The translations under genes were made by a program, and so were the position numbers. A model generated the notes under the pieces. The model was not told where the DNA came from. It worked only from the letters and a program-made list of their open reading frames with translations, and did not search any database. 64,000 nt of DNA from positions 1 to 64,000 of the forward strand of contig NZ_BILZ01000022.1 in the NCBI RefSeq assembly GCF_004000825.1, in the 5' to 3' direction. The DNA is from Paenibacillus kobensis NBRC 15729. Lineage in GTDB: Bacteria; Bacillota; Bacilli; Paenibacillales; Paenibacillaceae. Below are positions 41,692 through 49,690 of the stretch, piece by piece (within the stretch, counting starts at the first letter, position 1; the number at the start of each line of letters is the position of its first letter).

Positions 41692-44244
41692 GTGTTGAAC
41701 AATCGGGAAAATATTGAAATATGGCTGCGGGATCAAGTTGCCGCCAGATTCGGCATTGGCCGTGAAGAAGTGGACGCGTCCCGTCCATTCTCCTACTACG
41801 GCATCGATTCCGCAGAAGCTATGATTATGTGCGGCGACATGGAGCAGCTGCTTGGACGCGAGGTTCCGCCGACGATGCTGTGGGACTATCCGACGATCCA
41901 TGAGCTGGCAGGCGCTTGCGTGCACATTGGGGAGTCGCACGGGCAGCGGGCAGAGACTGCCGAGGAGCAGGAGCGGATATTGAAGCCAGCGGCGCGGGAG
42001 CCGATTGCGATCGTAGGCATCGGCTGCCGGTTTCCCGGCGCTGACGGACCGGCCGCCTTCTGGCGGCTGCTGCGGGAGGGGATCGACGCCGTCGGTCCTT
42101 ACCCGGCATCCCGGGAAGCGCTTGGCCGGGACATCTCGTTCGAAGGCCCATACCGGCAAGGGGGATACCTTGAAGGCATCGACCGGTTTGATTATAAGTT
42201 CTTCCATCTGTCTTACCGGGAAGCGGTTCGAATGGATCCGCAGCAGCGCGCGCTGCTGGAAGTAACCTGGGAGGCGTTCGAGGACGCGGGCATCATTGCC
42301 GACGAATGGGCAGATACGAATGCGGGCGTGTTCATTGGTATATCGAACAGCGATTACGGCCGGTCCTTGCTCAGCGATCCCGAGCAAGCGACGATTCATG
42401 CGGTGACGGGCAGCGCGTTTAGCATTGCGGCGAACCGGTTGTCGTACGCCTTCGATCTGCGCGGGCCGAGCTTAGCAGTCGACACCGCCTGCTCGTCTTC
42501 GCTTGCCGCACTTCATCTGGCTTGTCAAAGCATATGGCAAGGCGATTCGGACCGTGCCATTGCGGGCGGCGCGAACTTGCTGTTGTCGGCGTCCATTACG
42601 GACAGTCTCGATAAGGCCGGCATGCTGGCGCCGGATGACCGTTGCAAGTCATTCGATCAGCGAGCCGACGGTTACGTTAGGGGAGAGGGCTGCGGCGTGC
42701 TGCTGTTAAAGCCGCTGTCCATGGCATTAAACGATAAGGATGAAATATATGCCGTCATCCCGGGAAGCGCGATGAATCAAGACGGACGAAGCAACGGGCT
42801 GACGGCGCCGAATCGGCTTGCGCAGGAGCGGGTGCTAAAGGATGCCTACCGCAGCGCCGGCATTGCGCCGGCTGCGGTCAGACTGGTCGAGGCGCATGGT
42901 ACGGGAACGTATCTCGGCGATCCGATCGAGGCAGAGGCATTAAGCGCCGTGCTTGGCGCCGGACGTCCGAGAAACCGGACCTGCTGGCTCGGTTCGGTGA
43001 AGACGAATATCGGCCATCTGGAATCTGCCGCCGGCATTGCGGGCGTCATTAAGGCGGCGCTTGCGATCAAGCACCGACAGATCCCGGCTAGCCTTCATTA
43101 TACAGGACTCAATCCGCACATTAGCTTGGAGAAGCTGCCGCTTGCGATACCGGCCTCGCTCATGAAGTGGCCGGATGACGGCCCGGCCGTTGCCGGCGTA
43201 AGCTCCTTCGGCTTCGGCGGAACGAACGCTCACGTCGTCCTGACCGAACCGCCTTATTCGCCGGAGGGCAGAGGACAAGTGGCTGCAGCAGCGGCGTACA
43301 GCACCGAACCGAAGGTAGAGCAGCAAGAACTGCTGTTCCTGTCGGCGAGGACGGCAGGCTCGCTGCGGCAGCTTGCAGCGAAGCTCGCAAAGGAAATCCC
43401 TGGGACGAAAGAGAGGGCTTTAGGCGAGGTGTGCCGAACGCTTTCGACAAGCCGGAAGCGGGATATGCACCGGCTGGCGTTAACGGCTTCTAATCGGGAG
43501 CAGTTGGCAGAGAGGCTCTTGTCATTCGCCTCGGGCCAGCCGTGCAGCGGCATCTCTTCCGGCACAGCTAAACCGGACGCTGCTGTATGGATTCTCTTCC
43601 CGGATGCAGGAGAGCGGAAGGAAGCTTCGAACGGATATGCCAGCTGGCAGAACGATCCGCAGCTTGAGCAACCGATTGCGATGCTGTCCCGGTTGTACGA
43701 AGATCGGTTCGGAGAACCGCCTTCGGCTTCGCCTCGCGCCGAGCTGTTCATCCTTCAGCTGGCCATGTGCCAATGGCTGCAGCGGCAGGGCGTTCAAGCA
43801 GCCGGCTATGAGGGGACGGGCGGGGGCAAGCTGGCAGCTGCTTGTATCTCCGGCGAGACTACGCTGGAGGAGGCGTTGCTGCAGCTGCGGACGGAAGACA
43901 CGCAGCCGTCAGACCTTGAGGAGCCGGCGCCGCCTTGGCCGGCAGATGGTGCGAATGCTGTTGTCATTGTGCTTCATCCGGAGCTTGGCGAAGCAGAGCT
44001 CTCCATGGCGGGGCAGAATCGTCCCGCAGGCGCCGTTCTGGCTGCGGCTGGCGGCACGGGCGGAATGCCGACGCTTGCGCTTGCCGGCAAGCTGTTCGCT
44101 GCGGGCGCCGATATTCGCCATCCCCGTGACCGGGAAGCCGGAGCAAGAGGCAGCCATATGCTGCCGACCTACGCATGGGAGACGGAATCGTGTTGGCCTT
44201 CCAATACGGACGGCGCAGCGCCGTCGTTCGTCTGCTTTTGCTAG
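41692..44244 (+). CDS. Carrier-ketosynthase protein with a non-functional acyltransferase domain
   Basis: The 850-residue protein has three parts. An N-terminal carrier domain (1-85) carries Ser40 in YYGIDSAEAM. A complete ketosynthase (about 105-535) has Cys267 (VDTACSSS), His402 (VEAHGTGTYLGDP) and His442 (KTNIGHLESAAG). A C-terminal region (about 550-840) follows the acyltransferase layout (LSARTAGSL..., ending LPTYAWETESCW), but the active-site GHSxG is replaced by GYEGTGGG at about 705-712, so the nucleophilic Ser is missing. It should elongate or condense a loaded acyl chain, with extender units supplied in trans, or use its own carrier. No ketoreductase or thioesterase is present. It ends 15 bases before the monooxygenase gene. 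Confidence 0.9.
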   Translation: MLNNRENIEIWLRDQVAARFGIGREEVDASRPFSYYGIDSAEAMIMCGDMEQLLGREVPPTMLWDYPTIHELAGACVHIGESHGQRAETAEEQERILKPAAREPIAIVGIGCRFPGADGPAAFWRLLREGIDAVGPYPASREALGRDISFEGPYRQGGYLEGIDRFDYKFFHLSYREAVRMDPQQRALLEVTWEAFEDAGIIADEWADTNAGVFIGISNSDYGRSLLSDPEQATIHAVTGSAFSIAANRLSYAFDLRGPSLAVDTACSSSLAALHLACQSIWQGDSDRAIAGGANLLLSASITDSLDKAGMLAPDDRCKSFDQRADGYVRGEGCGVLLLKPLSMALNDKDEIYAVIPGSAMNQDGRSNGLTAPNRLAQERVLKDAYRSAGIAPAAVRLVEAHGTGTYLGDPIEAEALSAVLGAGRPRNRTCWLGSVKTNIGHLESAAGIAGVIKAALAIKHRQIPASLHYTGLNPHISLEKLPLAIPASLMKWPDDGPAVAGVSSFGFGGTNAHVVLTEPPYSPEGRGQVAAAAAYSTEPKVEQQELLFLSARTAGSLRQLAAKLAKEIPGTKERALGEVCRTLSTSRKRDMHRLALTASNREQLAERLLSFASGQPCSGISSGTAKPDAAVWILFPDAGERKEASNGYASWQNDPQLEQPIAMLSRLYEDRFGEPPSASPRAELFILQLAMCQWLQRQGVQAAGYEGTGGGKLAAACISGETTLEEALLQLRTEDTQPSDLEEPAPPWPADGANAVVIVLHPELGEAELSMAGQNRPAGAVLAAAGGTGGMPTLALAGKLFAAGADIRHPRDREAGARGSHMLPTYAWETESCWPSNTDGAAPSFVCFC

Positions 44245-44259
44245 AAGGGGGAACTAGGA

Positions 44260-45372
44260 ATGCGCGAAATCGATACGTTAATTATCGGCGGAGGCCAAGC
44301 CGGCCTCTCGACCGGCTATTATTTGCAGCAATCAGGAATTCCGTGCTTAATCGTCGATGCGAATGAAAGAGTGGGCGACAGCTGGCGCAACCGATACGAT
44401 TCGCTTAAGCTGTTCACGCCTCGCAAATACAGCGCGATGCCGCCGATCGAGATGAATGGAAATCCGTGGGGGTATCCGGATAAGGAGGAAATGGCGGATT
44501 ATTTGGAACTGTACAGCAAGGCGTTGGAGCTCCCGATGCTCATGAATACACACGTTCAATCGGTCGTTCACCGCCAAGGACAGTTCATCGCCGAGACGAG
44601 TCAAGGATTGATCGCTGCAAATCGGCTTGTCGTGGCGAGCGGTCCTTTCCAGCGGCCGTACATTCCGGACTTTGCGCACAAATTATCAAGTCGGGTCAAG
44701 CAGCTTCATACGTCGGAATATTTGAATCCGGGCGATATGCCGGCCGGCCGGCTCGTTATCGTCGGAGGCGGCAACTCCGGCGGGCAAATCGCTTACGAAT
44801 GCGCTTCGACGCACAAAGTCGTGCTGTCCGCGAGCAAGGCGATCAATTATTTGCCTTACAAGGTGCTCGGCAGAAGCTTGTTCTGGTGGTACGAGCGAAT
44901 CGGATTGCTGCGCAAAGGGCCGGAAACCCGGCTTGGCAGCAAGTTGAAGAACAAGCAGGACCCGTTGTACGGTTACGAGCTGAAGAAAGCGATTGCCGAC
45001 GGGAAGCTGTCGCTCGCCCCAAGAGCCGTGGACGCGGAAGAGAATGCGATCCTATTCGAGGACGGCTCCCGGATGGATACAGAAGGCGTATTGTGGGCGA
45101 CCGGCTTCCGGCCGGACTACAACTGGCTGCAAGTTGCCGGGGCGAAGAACAGCAGCGGCGAGCTGCTGCATGAGAAAGGCGTGTCGCCGGTTGTTGGTCT
45201 TTATTACGTCGGTCTCCCGTGGCAGACCTGCCGCGGCTCGGCCTTAATCGGCTGGGTCGCGCAGGACGCTTCTCGTATCCGGGACGCGATCGTTGGACAG
45301 TTCAAAAATGAGGCATCGGTTGGTGCGGGTTCGAATAAGAGCCGTTCGGCGGACGTCTCTGCCGGTGCATGA
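44260..45372 (+). CDS. FAD-dependent monooxygenase (flavin-containing/YUCCA-like)
   Basis: The 370-residue product has an N-terminal FAD motif (LIIGGGQAGLSTGYYL, GxGxxG), the DSWRNRYDSLKLFTPRKYSAMP segment typical of CzcO/flavin-containing monooxygenases, an NADPH motif (LVIVGGGNSGGQIAYE) and the late VLWATGFRPDYNWL motif. Such enzymes oxygenate carbonyl, sulfur or nitrogen groups. GAAGGGGG lies before the ATG. It is the last gene of the run starting with the exporter or LuxE-like gene; oxidation of the condensed acyl product or of an incorporated sulfur is a reasonable but untested idea. Confidence 0.9.
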   Translation: MREIDTLIIGGGQAGLSTGYYLQQSGIPCLIVDANERVGDSWRNRYDSLKLFTPRKYSAMPPIEMNGNPWGYPDKEEMADYLELYSKALELPMLMNTHVQSVVHRQGQFIAETSQGLIAANRLVVASGPFQRPYIPDFAHKLSSRVKQLHTSEYLNPGDMPAGRLVIVGGGNSGGQIAYECASTHKVVLSASKAINYLPYKVLGRSLFWWYERIGLLRKGPETRLGSKLKNKQDPLYGYELKKAIADGKLSLAPRAVDAEENAILFEDGSRMDTEGVLWATGFRPDYNWLQVAGAKNSSGELLHEKGVSPVVGLYYVGLPWQTCRGSALIGWVAQDASRIRDAIVGQFKNEASVGAGSNKSRSADVSAGA

Positions 45373-45609
45373 CTTAATCGCAGGAGAGCAGAAGGGGGAA
45401 GCCGGTTGCGGCCGCTTCCGCCTTGCCGCTCTAATCGATTTGTTCCGATCAATCAGAAAAATCGCTCAGGTCGAATGGTAACCATTGCTGCCGATCCTAG
45501 CTATGATAGATGAGCATCTTCGCCGCCCTCGCAATTGGCTGTTCATGAAGCGGCAGGGGCAGCGTGAGGATGGGATAGACGCCATAATGGGCAAAAGGGA
45601 TGTGGCTGC
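45373..45609. other. Gap between the monooxygenase and the MarR gene
   Basis: 237 nt without a supported gene, clear promoter or terminator hairpin with a T-run. Confidence 0.4.
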
Positions 45610-46050
45610 ATGGATCAATTGCTTGTATCGACAATCGGGTTCTGGCTGAAAAAAAATTATCGCAATGTATGCAATTTTTTGGACCAGCGGCTTGCCGCTT
45701 TGGGAGTTACCAACTCGCAGCTCGGTGTACTCATGATGCTCTGGGAACAAGAGGGGGTCACTCAGAAGCAAATTGTGCAGGTGCTTGGCATTCAGCCAGC
45801 ATCGCTAACCTCATTGCTGCGGGGGCTTGAGGAGAAAACGCTTGTCCACCGGGTGCAGGATAAGCACGACTCGCGAATAAACCGGATCTATCTGACGCCG
45901 CTCGGCCAATCGATTAAAGAAGAGTCGCTGGCGATAACGGAGGAAGGCGAGATGCTGATTCGGCAGCGGTTCTCAGAGGAAGAGGCGGCATTGATGCTCA
46001 AATGGATGAAGAAAATTAACGACAGCTTCGAGCCGTCTCCTTCAACTTGA
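45610..46050 (+). CDS. MarR-family regulator, close paralogue of the one at 14711
   Basis: The 146-residue winged-helix protein has the core LGVTNSQLGVLMMLWEQEGVTQKQIVQVLGIQPASLTSLLRGLEEKTLVHRVQD and the wing HDSRINRIYLTPLG. It is very similar along its full length to the MarR protein at 14711-15139, including the N-terminus MDQLLVSTIGFWLKKNYRN; the differences cluster after the wing and in the last ten residues. It sits 237 bases downstream of the monooxygenase on the same strand, with its own terminator, and is the natural candidate to control the biosynthetic genes. The similarity may let each protein affect the other's targets. Confidence 0.92.
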   Translation: MDQLLVSTIGFWLKKNYRNVCNFLDQRLAALGVTNSQLGVLMMLWEQEGVTQKQIVQVLGIQPASLTSLLRGLEEKTLVHRVQDKHDSRINRIYLTPLGQSIKEESLAITEEGEMLIRQRFSEEEAALMLKWMKKINDSFEPSPST

Positions 46051-46065
46051 CATATAGACATACTT

Positions 46066-46143
46066 AAAGCCTGCATGTTCTACCGGAATTGCGGTGTTTC
46101 GCGAAGTGGCGAAACGACGCTGCCTGTAGGCTGCAGGCTTTTT
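46066..46143 (+). terminator. Terminator of the MarR gene
   Basis: AAAGCCTGCA (46066-46075) pairs with TGCAGGCTTT (46132-46141), enclosing a second GTTTCGC/GCGAAAC hairpin, and is followed by Ts. Confidence 0.75.
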
Positions 46144-46206
46144 CCCCATGAGCAGGGCAGGGTTTGGAATCAGGAATCAGGAATGTTCTGTTCGGATACC
46201 GTCTGG

Positions 46207-46326
46207 TTATTCCTTATAAAACAAGGAGTTTCGATTGGTCATAACATATATGACGGCAGCGATTACTCCAAGCACTAATATCGTGCCAATCCAATGATCG
46301 GTCAGCCATTCGATCCATAGAGGCAT
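46207..46326 (-). CDS. 39-residue single-pass membrane protein, function unknown
   Basis: The short product MPLWIEWLTDHWIGTILVLGVIAAVIYVMTNRNSLFYKE has one hydrophobic helix with a Trp-rich outer edge and a polar C-terminus. GGAG lies eight bases before the ATG at 46326. A longer in-frame start at 46431 would skip this ribosome site. It stands alone between a terminator and a divergent hydrolase gene. I do not recognise it. Confidence 0.55.
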   Translation of the reverse strand: MPLWIEWLTDHWIGTILVLGVIAAVIYVMTNRNSLFYKE

Positions 46327-46424
46327 GCCGGCATCTCCTCTCCGCTTCTGCAATTGATGTACCGTTAGTATGAGCCGTCCGCACAAAGCTATCCATGCCA
46401 TTGGAATGGTTATGCTTTTACCCG

Positions 46425-46454
46425 TTGACAATCTAAGGGAGAGGATGGTATTCT
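46425..46454 (+). promoter_or_regulatory. Candidate promoter of the alpha/beta hydrolase gene
   Basis: TTGACA (46425-46430) and TATTCT (46449-46454) are 18 bases apart, about 150 bases before the start codon. Confidence 0.5.
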
Positions 46455-46603
46455 TGATTCAATAAATCATACTAAGTTGGTAGGAATAATAAGTATTAAT
46501 AAATGATACGACATACCTTCACTCGATTGAATGCCTTCAGGCGAATTCGGGAGAATATGATATTGCGGATTGCGGGTCTAAAGCGACCAAGAGAAAAGGC
46601 GGG

Positions 46604-47425
46604 ATGATGATGGAAAAACAGCTGACTTTGAAGCATGAACATTTGAATTTGACGGCAACCCTTCACTATCCGACGGGAGACGGAAATGAAGGCAAGCGTC
46701 AGGCGGTTATTATTTGCCACGGCTTTATCGGCAGCCGCGTCGGCGTTGACCGGTTGTTCGTTAAGACAGCCCGCGCACTTGCAGCGGCAGGCTCTTATGT
46801 GCTTCGATTCGATTATGGCGGCTGCGGCGAAAGCGACGGCGATTATGGCGATCTTGGTCTCGAATCGATGATTGCGCAGACGCGTACCGCACTCGATTAC
46901 ATCTCGTCCATGGACTCGGTCGATCCGCATCGAATCGTACTGCTCGGTCATTCGCTCGGTGGAGCCACGGCATTGCTTACGGCTGTTCGGGACCGGCGGG
47001 TAAAGCGGCTGGTGCTCTGGTCTTCGGTTGCGCATCCGTTCTCGGACATCGTCCGAATCGTCGGCCGGTCGAACTACGACGAGGCGATCCAGACGGGCAG
47101 CACCGACCACGCAGGCTATTCGCTGAAGCCGGTGTTTTTCGACTCGCTGCAGGAGCATCAACCGTTCCAAGAGGCGCCGCGCTTCGGCGGCGACGTTCTG
47201 CTCGTTCACGGTACGAGCGACGACGTCATTCCGGCTGACTACAGCTTTTTGTACCAGAAAGTGTTCTGGACTCGGAGCGACGGCATTTGCGATAAAGAAA
47301 TTATTTTTCAAGCGGACCATACGTATTCGAACCGGAAGCATCAAGAGGAAGCGATCAGCGTAACGAGAAACTGGCTGGCCGGTCTGGACCGCCGCCATGA
47401 GGAATGGCATCACTGGAGCATTTGA
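46604..47425 (+). CDS. Alpha/beta hydrolase (serine esterase/peptidase-like)
   Basis: The 273-residue cytoplasmic protein has the alpha/beta hydrolase layout: VIICHGFIGSRVG (oxyanion region), VLRFDYGGCGESDGDYGD, the nucleophile elbow VLLGHSLGGATALL, the acid in LLVHGTSDDVIPADY and the catalytic His in FQADHTYSNRKHQEEA. It has no signal peptide. Three consecutive ATGs occur at the start, with AAAGGCGGG close by; 46604-46610 are equally possible. It resembles bacterial family S9/acetyl-esterase-like hydrolases. The substrate is unknown. Confidence 0.88.
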   Translation: MMMEKQLTLKHEHLNLTATLHYPTGDGNEGKRQAVIICHGFIGSRVGVDRLFVKTARALAAAGSYVLRFDYGGCGESDGDYGDLGLESMIAQTRTALDYISSMDSVDPHRIVLLGHSLGGATALLTAVRDRRVKRLVLWSSVAHPFSDIVRIVGRSNYDEAIQTGSTDHAGYSLKPVFFDSLQEHQPFQEAPRFGGDVLLVHGTSDDVIPADYSFLYQKVFWTRSDGICDKEIIFQADHTYSNRKHQEEAISVTRNWLAGLDRRHEEWHHWSI

Positions 47426-47460
47426 GCAGCGGGAGATTATTGGACCTTTATTGGATCTCG

Positions 47461-47501
47461 AAAACCTCGGATTCCACTTGGAGTGGAATTCGAGGTTTTT
47501 T
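47461..47501 (+). terminator. Intrinsic terminator after the hydrolase gene
   Basis: AAAACCTCG pairs with CGAGGTTTT, with an inner ATTCCACT-TGG-AGTGGAAT stem, followed by Ts. Confidence 0.92.
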
Positions 47502-47522
47502 GTTGCACACAAAAAGCGATGA

Positions 47523-47598
47523 ATGGTTGTGACTTAAAAAGTGATGCAAGAACGCCGATGGTCGAGATAACCGGTCTGGTGTGACACAAAAAGTGATG
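47523..47598. repeat. Dispersed GTGTGACACAAAAAGTGATG repeats
   Basis: A complete copy (47564-47598) reads GATAACCGGTCTGGTGTGAC then ACAAAAAGTGATG, and a shorter variant precedes it (47523-47546). Two further copies occur 18 kb away between purN and purH. Nothing else was identified between 47599 and the yerB-like gene except its AAAGGTGG ribosome site. Confidence 0.75.
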
Positions 47599-47795
47599 CT
47601 GACTCGCTGCAGCCGCGCATGCAGGTGCGCTCGCAGCTCCAATTACGCACGCGCCTCGCGCCGCAAGACAACTTACCCTCTAATGTGGTTAAATGGAAAT
47701 GTAAAGATTTATGGTTGGTTGAAGTCGTCCCGCCATACAAAGGAACAAGCAACGTGAATGCTGTCTACTACAATCGACAAAGGTGGAATACGAAC

Positions 47796-48758
47796 ATGGT
47801 TAAACGCTCGAAACGCGTGCATCATCTGGCGGTTGTCATTCTTGCCGCAGCGCTAACGGTGACCGCGTGCAGCTCCGGCGGCAAGAAGGAAGAGCCGCAG
47901 CAGACGTCTGCTCCCGTCGAGACGCAGCCGAATACAACGGAGACTGCCACGGCTGAACAGACGCCTGTCCCAGCCGCATTTACGACACCGCTTACCGGAC
48001 TTCCGATCGAGCAGGAAGCGACACGCCGGCCGATTGCTGTCATGGTTAACAACTATAAGGCAGCAAGACCTCAATCAGGCTTGACGCAAGCCGATGTCGT
48101 GTGGGAAGTGCTCGCCGAAGGCGGCATTACGCGACTCGTCGCCATATTCCAAAGCTCGGAATCGACCGATCCGATCGGACCGATCCGCAGCATCCGGCCT
48201 TATCTCATCGATATCGGCGATTCCTATCATGCCGTGCTCGTGCATGCGGGAGCGAGCAACGATGCTTACGACATTCTCCAGCATCACGGCGGCAAAGACT
48301 ATATGGACGAAATTACGAACGCAGGCGCATACTACTGGCGGGACAAAACGCGCAAGGCGCCGCACAATCTGTACTCCGATCTAGGCAAAATGCGCGACGG
48401 CGCAGAGCACAAGAAATATTCAGCCGATGTTCCGATTCCGTCATTCACCTTCTCGCAAGAAGGAGCGGGCACCTACGACGGGCTGGCGAACACCATCGAC
48501 ATCAAGTTTCTAATGGACGATTACAAAGTCAATTACAGCTACGATGCGGCCAAAAATGTGTACCTGCGCTCCATTAACGGTGAACCGCATATCGATCTGA
48601 ACAATAAAGAGCAGCTGTCGGCCTCCAATGTCGTTGTGCTCGGCGCCAATCAGCAGACATATGACGACTATGGCCGGATGAAGGTCGACCTGTCTTCAGG
48701 CGGCAAGGCGGTGCTGTTCCAGAATGGACAAGCTGTTGTCTGCGAATGGACGAGATAA
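47796..48758 (+). CDS. yerB: DUF3048 (YerB-like) lipoprotein, truncated by an in-frame stop
   Basis: The 320-residue product has a signal peptide and lipobox (LTVTACSSGGKKEE), a Thr/Gln/Glu-rich linker, then the DUF3048 body (TRRPIAVMVNNYKAARPQSGLTQADVVWEVLAEGGITRLVAIFQS, IGPIRSIRPYLIDIG, HAGASNDAYDIL). It ends at TAA 48756-48758 in EWTR-stop. The same frame then continues for 39 codons (GTDTIRLVKDGKELPFIPGH, ending in TGA 48876-48878), which reads as the normal family C-terminus, so this is a nonsense mutation or a sequencing error. The start is ATG 47796, with AAAGGTGG before it. In Bacillus, yerB lies shortly after purD, as here. The function is not established. Confidence 0.85.
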   Translation: MVKRSKRVHHLAVVILAAALTVTACSSGGKKEEPQQTSAPVETQPNTTETATAEQTPVPAAFTTPLTGLPIEQEATRRPIAVMVNNYKAARPQSGLTQADVVWEVLAEGGITRLVAIFQSSESTDPIGPIRSIRPYLIDIGDSYHAVLVHAGASNDAYDILQHHGGKDYMDEITNAGAYYWRDKTRKAPHNLYSDLGKMRDGAEHKKYSADVPIPSFTFSQEGAGTYDGLANTIDIKFLMDDYKVNYSYDAAKNVYLRSINGEPHIDLNNKEQLSASNVVVLGANQQTYDDYGRMKVDLSSGGKAVLFQNGQAVVCEWTR

Positions 48759-48933
48759 GGCACCGACACGATTCGTCTTGTGAAGGACGGCAAGGAGCTT
48801 CCGTTTATTCCAGGACACACCTTCTACCATATTGTTCCTAATAAGCCAACCTTTGAAGATCACTTGAAGTATGGGTGAATCTATTCGATTCTGGGAAAGC
48901 TGTAAAATGAAGTCGTCCAAGCAAGGAAAATTG

Positions 48934-48969
48934 TTAACGCTGTGTTAAATCGTTTACGAAAACTTAACA
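48934..48969 (+). promoter_or_regulatory. Possible PhoP box cluster upstream of the ykaA/pit genes
   Basis: Four TTAACA-like hexamers lie at 48934 (TTAACG), 48945 (TTAAAT), 48953 (TTTACG) and 48964 (TTAACA). The first and last pairs are 11 bases apart, as in Bacillus PhoP sites, but the middle step is 8. The cluster ends 17 bases before the -10. Confidence 0.4.
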
Positions 48970-48992
48970 TTGCCTTTCAAGCGTGATAAGAT
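48964..48992 (+). promoter_or_regulatory. Promoter of the ykaA-pit unit
   Basis: TTAACA (48964-48969) and TAAGAT (48987-48992) are 17 bases apart, about 58 bases before the ATG at 49050. Confidence 0.55.
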
Positions 48993-49049
48993 AATGAACG
49001 GCTCATATTTACAGAAACTTCTGAATCGGGCGAAGGGGACTAAAAGTGC

Positions 49050-49664
49050 ATGTTATTTAAGAAAAAAGATATCTTTTTCAAAACATTGGAAGAAATGGCG
49101 GATACACTTGTTGTAGCGATCGAATATTTCAGTGCAAACGTCGTGAAGCTCAAAGATGTTAGTGCATTCGCGAAGCAGATGAAAGAATACGAATCGCAGT
49201 GCGACCATTACACGCATACGATCTTGACGGAGCTGAACAAAACGTTCATCACGCCGATCGAACGCGAAGACATCATGGCACTGACGAAGTCGCTGGACGA
49301 CGTGCTTGACGGCGTTGAGGCGTGCGCATCCCGTTTTGAAATGTATCATATTATGGAGCACGATGAGTACATAGCGTTGTTCGCCGACAATCTCGTGCGT
49401 TGCTCGCATCAGATCAAGAAAGCCATCTATCTGTTGACCGAGAAGAAGCTGCTGGCGATTCGCGAGCCGAACATCGCCATCAACGAGCTGGAGAATCAAG
49501 CGGATGATCTGCTGCGCGTAGGCATTACGAACTTGTTCAGCAAAGTGAAGGATCCAATCGAGCTGATCAAGAAGAAGGAAATTTACGAGCGGCTGGAACA
49601 AACGACCGATTACTGCGAGGACGTCGCCAACACCCTCGAGTCCATTATTATGCGTAACAGCTAA
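49050..49664 (+). CDS. DUF47/PhoU-like Pit accessory protein (YkaA-like)
   Basis: The 204-residue all-helical protein belongs to the DUF47 PhoU-related family: KKDIFFKTLEEMADTLVVAIEYF, YESQCDHYTHTILTELNKTFITPIEREDIMALTKSLDDVLDGVEA, and ELENQADDLLRVGITNLF near the C-terminus, with the acidic E-x-x-x-D patterns that bind metals in PhoU. These proteins act with Pit phosphate transporters; the pit gene follows after 26 bases, as in B. subtilis ykaA-pit. A possible PhoP box lies upstream. Confidence 0.92.
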   Translation: MLFKKKDIFFKTLEEMADTLVVAIEYFSANVVKLKDVSAFAKQMKEYESQCDHYTHTILTELNKTFITPIEREDIMALTKSLDDVLDGVEACASRFEMYHIMEHDEYIALFADNLVRCSHQIKKAIYLLTEKKLLAIREPNIAINELENQADDLLRVGITNLFSKVKDPIELIKKKEIYERLEQTTDYCEDVANTLESIIMRNS

Positions 49665-49690
49665 TTCACGAGGGGCAGGGCGATATTCTC

